This document shows, piece after piece, positions 19,995 through 22,089 of a DNA stretch of 22,089 nucleotides; position 1 is the stretch's first letter, and each line of letters opens with the position of its first letter. The notes under the pieces were generated by a model. It had not been told where the DNA came from. It made no database searches and saw nothing but the letters and a program-made list of their open reading frames with translations. This DNA comes from Paratractidigestivibacter sp963640745 (GTDB taxonomy: Bacteria > Actinomycetota > Coriobacteriia > Coriobacteriales > Atopobiaceae). The position numbers and the translations under genes are program-made. Where the stretch lies: assembly GCA_963640745.1 (NCBI GenBank), contig CAVIBB010000023.1, positions 1 to 22,089 of the forward strand, in the 5' to 3' direction.

Positions 19995-20068
19995 TGGAGC
20001 GGGTGACGGGAGTCGAACCCGCGTCATTAGCTTGGAAGGCTAAGGTTCTACCGTTGAACCACACCCGC
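19995..20068 (-). tRNA. tRNA-Gly (anticodon UCC)
   Basis: The minus strand gives a full cloverleaf: acceptor arms GCGGGTG/CACCCGC, anticodon stem TTAGC/GCTAA with loop CTTCCAA (UCC), and T-loop TTCGACT. The discriminator is U and CCA is encoded (19995-19997). It lies six bases downstream of tRNA-Pro. Confidence 0.96.
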
Positions 20069-20074
20069 GTATGT

Positions 20075-20151
20075 TGGTCGGGGCGACTGGATTCGAACCA
20101 GCGACCCTCTGCTCCCAAAGCAGATGCGCTACCAAGCTGCGCCACGCCCCG
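20075..20151 (-). tRNA. tRNA-Pro (anticodon UGG)
   Basis: The minus strand folds with acceptor arms CGGGGCG/CGCCCCG, anticodon stem TCTGC/GCAGA with loop TTTGGGA (UGG), D-loop AGCTTGGTAGC and T-loop TTCGAAT. The discriminator is A and CCA is encoded (20075-20077). The C1-G72 start is normal for bacterial tRNA-Pro. Confidence 0.96.
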
Positions 20152-20164
20152 GAACCGAAGAATT

Positions 20165-20193
20165 ACTATACGCGAGAAGTTCGGTGCGGGCAA
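20165..20193 (-). promoter_or_regulatory. Promoter of tRNA-Pro and tRNA-Gly
   Basis: On the minus strand TTGCCC (20193-20188) and TATAGT (20170-20165) are 17 bases apart, and the -10 box ends 13 bases before the tRNA. These match four and five of six consensus bases. A plus-strand TATAGA (20202-20207) nearby could be the -10 of the lipid kinase gene, making the two promoters divergent and close. Confidence 0.65.
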
Positions 20194-20241
20194 GCGATGA
20201 GTATAGAATTGCAGCCACCACCAGACAACGAAAGGGCACCG

Positions 20242-21171
20242 ATGCCACGCTCCCCTCTTGGAAAAACGCTGATCATCGCCAATCCAGCCGCGCACAGCGG
20301 GGAGGGCGAGCGAGGCGCGCGCTTCGCCGAGACGTTCCTCAGCAGCTACCGCTCAGCGACGACCGGATTCGAGGTCGTGCGCACGTCAGGGCCTCAGGAT
20401 GCCGTGGGCATCGCTGCCTCGGCCAGCGGCTACGACACCGTAATCGCCCTTGGCGGCGACGGCGTTATCCACGAGGTCGTGAACGGTCTCATGCGCCTGC
20501 GCCGCGAGATGCGCCCGCAGCTCGGAGTTATCCCAATGGGCTCGGGAAACGACTGTGCCCGCACACTCGGCATAAAGAGGAACGACGTCGCCGAGTCCCT
20601 CGCGCAGCTTGTGCGCGGCCACGCCAGGAGCTCCGAGGTCGGGCGTGTCAACGATGTCTACTACGCGCAGACCCTCTCGTTCGGTCTCGACGCCGCAATA
20701 GCGCTCGACACGACCGATAAACGCGCGGAAGGCACGTCGCAGAAGGGAGAGGAGCTCTTCGTACGCTCCGCCCTCTCCATTCTTTCGCGCGCGGGCGCAG
20801 GCTATGAGTGCGCAGCCGCCTTTGACGACGATGAGCCGATTCAGCTGTCGAGCATCATTTTCGCCGTGCAGGTGGGGCCCACCTACGGCGGGGGATTCAA
20901 GATCTGCCCGCAGGCCGACCCTTGCGACGGCCAGCTGGACGTCTGCTACAACGTCTCGAAGCCCTCCACCCCTAAACTCCTTGGCCTACTTGGTCTGGCG
21001 AGGTTCGGCAAGCACGTAGTGTCCAACGTGGTCGCAACGAGGCAGGTCAGGCATGCTGAGCTCCACTTTGCCCAGGAGCCGCCTTGCCAGGTAGACGGCG
21101 AGAAGCTCGAGGGTAAGGAATTCATCATCGACGTGGTGCCGGACGCGATCGACGTCATATATCCGGCTTAA
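20242..21171 (+). CDS. Diacylglycerol kinase family lipid kinase
   Basis: The 309-residue protein belongs to the DgkB/YegS/BmrU family, soluble lipid kinases that phosphorylate diacylglycerol or related lipids with ATP at the inner membrane face. Visible motifs: IIANPAAHSGEG (11-22), ALGGDGVIHEVVNG with GGDG at 71-74, MGSGNDCAR with GSGND at 100-104, and a C-terminal beta-rich domain ending with CQVDGEKLEG. The usual GGDGT carries Val in place of Thr. I chose ATG 20242 because GAAAGGG lies five bases upstream and the family starts just before the NP motif. ATG 20197 would add 15 residues. DgkB or a sphingoid or multidrug-linked relative cannot be distinguished. Confidence 0.88.
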   Translation: MPRSPLGKTLIIANPAAHSGEGERGARFAETFLSSYRSATTGFEVVRTSGPQDAVGIAASASGYDTVIALGGDGVIHEVVNGLMRLRREMRPQLGVIPMGSGNDCARTLGIKRNDVAESLAQLVRGHARSSEVGRVNDVYYAQTLSFGLDAAIALDTTDKRAEGTSQKGEELFVRSALSILSRAGAGYECAAAFDDDEPIQLSSIIFAVQVGPTYGGGFKICPQADPCDGQLDVCYNVSKPSTPKLLGLLGLARFGKHVVSNVVATRQVRHAELHFAQEPPCQVDGEKLEGKEFIIDVVPDAIDVIYPA

Positions 21172-21240
21172 GCGCGGCAAGTCCCCGCGGGCGAACCCGG
21201 GCCACGCTCGATGTGCTTCGCACCCAATAATCGGAAAGGC

Positions 21241-21274
21241 AAAAAAGAACCCCGAGCCATAGCCCGGGGTTCTT
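21241..21274 (-). terminator. Intrinsic terminator of ptsI
   Basis: Perfect 10-base arms (21265-21274 and 21245-21254) with a 10-base loop are followed on the minus strand by a T-run (21246-21241). It lies 22 bases after the ptsI stop. Confidence 0.92.
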
Positions 21275-21296
21275 CAATTGCTCAGTTACCGAAAAA

Positions 21297-22089
21297 CTAC
21301 TTGGCGGCAGCCTGGAGCATGGCCTTGACCTCGGTAGCGGTCTTGAGCTGCATGACCTTCTCGGTGAGGGCGTCGGCCTCGGCCTTAGTCCACTCGGAAA
21401 TGATGCGGCGCGTGCGCAGGATCGACGGCGCGGAAACGGAGAACTCGCCCAGGCCGAAGGAGATGAGCACGGGGATGAGCAGCGGATCGGCCGCGGCCTC
21501 GCCGCACATACCGACCATGATGCCGGCCTTGTTGCCCTCCTCGATGATGCGCTTGAGGGAGCGGAGAACGGCGGGCTGGTAAACCTCGTAGAGGTAGGCG
21601 ACCTTGTCGTTGCCGCGGTCGGCGCACATGGTGTAGCCGATGAGGTCGTTGGTGCCGATGGAGAAGAAGTCGCACTCGGCGGCCAGGTCGTCGGCGATGA
21701 GGGAGGCCGCGGGGGTCTCGATCATGGTACCGACCTCGATGTCCTTGTTGTAGGACACGCCGCGGGCGTCGAGCTCGGCCATGCACTCCTTGACGAGGTC
21801 CTTGACCTGGCGAATCTCGTCGAGGTTGGTGACCAGCGGCACCATGATCTTGATGTCGCCGAAGGCGGAGGCGCGAAGAAGCGCGGTGAGCTGGACCTTG
21901 TACTGCTCGGGGTTGGCCAGGCAGTAGCGCACGGCTCGGTAGCCCAGGAAGGGGTTCTCTTCCTTGACCAGGTCGAGGTACGGGATCTCCTTATCGCCGC
22001 CCACATCCAGGGTACGGATGATGACGGGCTGGTTCTTCATGCGAAGGGCGACCTTCTGATAAGCGGCGAACTGCTCGTCCTCGGTCGGG
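21297..22089 (-). CDS. ptsI: Phosphoenolpyruvate-protein phosphotransferase (Enzyme I), C-terminal part
   Basis: Enzyme I starts the sugar phosphotransferase system by moving phosphate from PEP to HPr in the cytoplasm. Only the last 263 residues are present; the frame stays open to the right edge, and the ATG at 22040 is internal. The PEP-binding TIM barrel is clear: RTLDVGGDKE, ENPFLGYRAVR, the metal-binding VGTMIETPAA, FFSIGTNDLIGYT and the active-site Cys in MVGMCGEAAADP. The phospho-His domain lies outside the window. The gene ends with a strong terminator, so it is last in its unit. Confidence 0.96.
   Translation of the reverse strand, partial: PTEDEQFAAYQKVALRMKNQPVIIRTLDVGGDKEIPYLDLVKEENPFLGYRAVRYCLANPEQYKVQLTALLRASAFGDIKIMVPLVTNLDEIRQVKDLVKECMAELDARGVSYNKDIEVGTMIETPAASLIADDLAAECDFFSIGTNDLIGYTMCADRGNDKVAYLYEVYQPAVLRSLKRIIEEGNKAGIMVGMCGEAAADPLLIPVLISFGLGEFSVSAPSILRTRRIISEWTKAEADALTEKVMQLKTATEVKAMLQAAAK

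Noticed and set aside
20242..21171. GGDGV in place of GGDGT as a sign of an inactive lipid kinase
   Set aside because: The other catalytic motifs are intact, and a single Thr-to-Val change is not enough to call it inactive.

Overview
The window is high-GC, densely coded bacterial chromosome. Gene content and order (tRNA-Leu, tig, clpP, clpX; carA, carB; gdhA; valS next to a TatD-type gene; ptsI), frequent TTG/GTG starts and many GC-rich intrinsic terminators suggest a gut-type actinobacterium of the class Coriobacteriia, perhaps Collinsella-like. That placement is an inference from proteins and layout, since no rRNA is present. I see no insertion sequence, integrase, CRISPR array or replication origin.

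Layout. 1-368: 3' end of a MATE-type transporter. 369-729: convergent intergenic region full of palindromes and a repeated CAGTAA motif. 730-3417: valS on the minus strand. It diverges from a TatD-like nuclease (3518-4261), and the two are separated by an operator-like dyad. 4361-5500: a family 8 glycosyltransferase, followed by a 23-residue hydrophobic microprotein with a strong ribosome binding site. 8105-5799 (minus): an apparent three-gene operon of a membrane-anchored DUF4352-like protein, a small XRE-type regulator and a membrane-bound Ser/Thr kinase. 8379-8747: the fluoride channel gene crcB. 8748-9188: an AT-richer stretch with an unidentified 64-codon ORF and the clpX terminator. 12722-9189 (minus): tRNA-Leu(UAG), trigger factor, ClpP and ClpX, a classic protein folding and degradation cluster. 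12723-13139: two unusual large inverted repeats, one resembling a MITE. 17655-13184 (minus): carA-carB, preceded by a leader that folds like a PyrR-type pyrimidine attenuator. 19384-18029 (minus): glutamate dehydrogenase gdhA. 19737-19940: a 67-residue protein of unknown function. 20151-19995 (minus): tRNA-Pro(UGG) and tRNA-Gly(UCC) with promoter and terminator. 20242-21171: a diacylglycerol-kinase-family lipid kinase. 22089-21297 (minus): the 3' end of ptsI.

How it works together. Most of the window is housekeeping: aminoacylation, proteostasis, nitrogen and pyrimidine metabolism, and sugar phosphotransfer. The least explained parts are the kinase/XRE/DUF4352 operon, which could be a surface-to-cytoplasm signalling unit; the 23-residue peptide; the carA leader, where PyrR loop, antiterminator and terminator can be drawn from sequence; CarA itself, which carries an insertion of about 34 residues; and the non-coding palindromic elements at 396-705, 5743-5789, 8302-8326 and 12811-13115.
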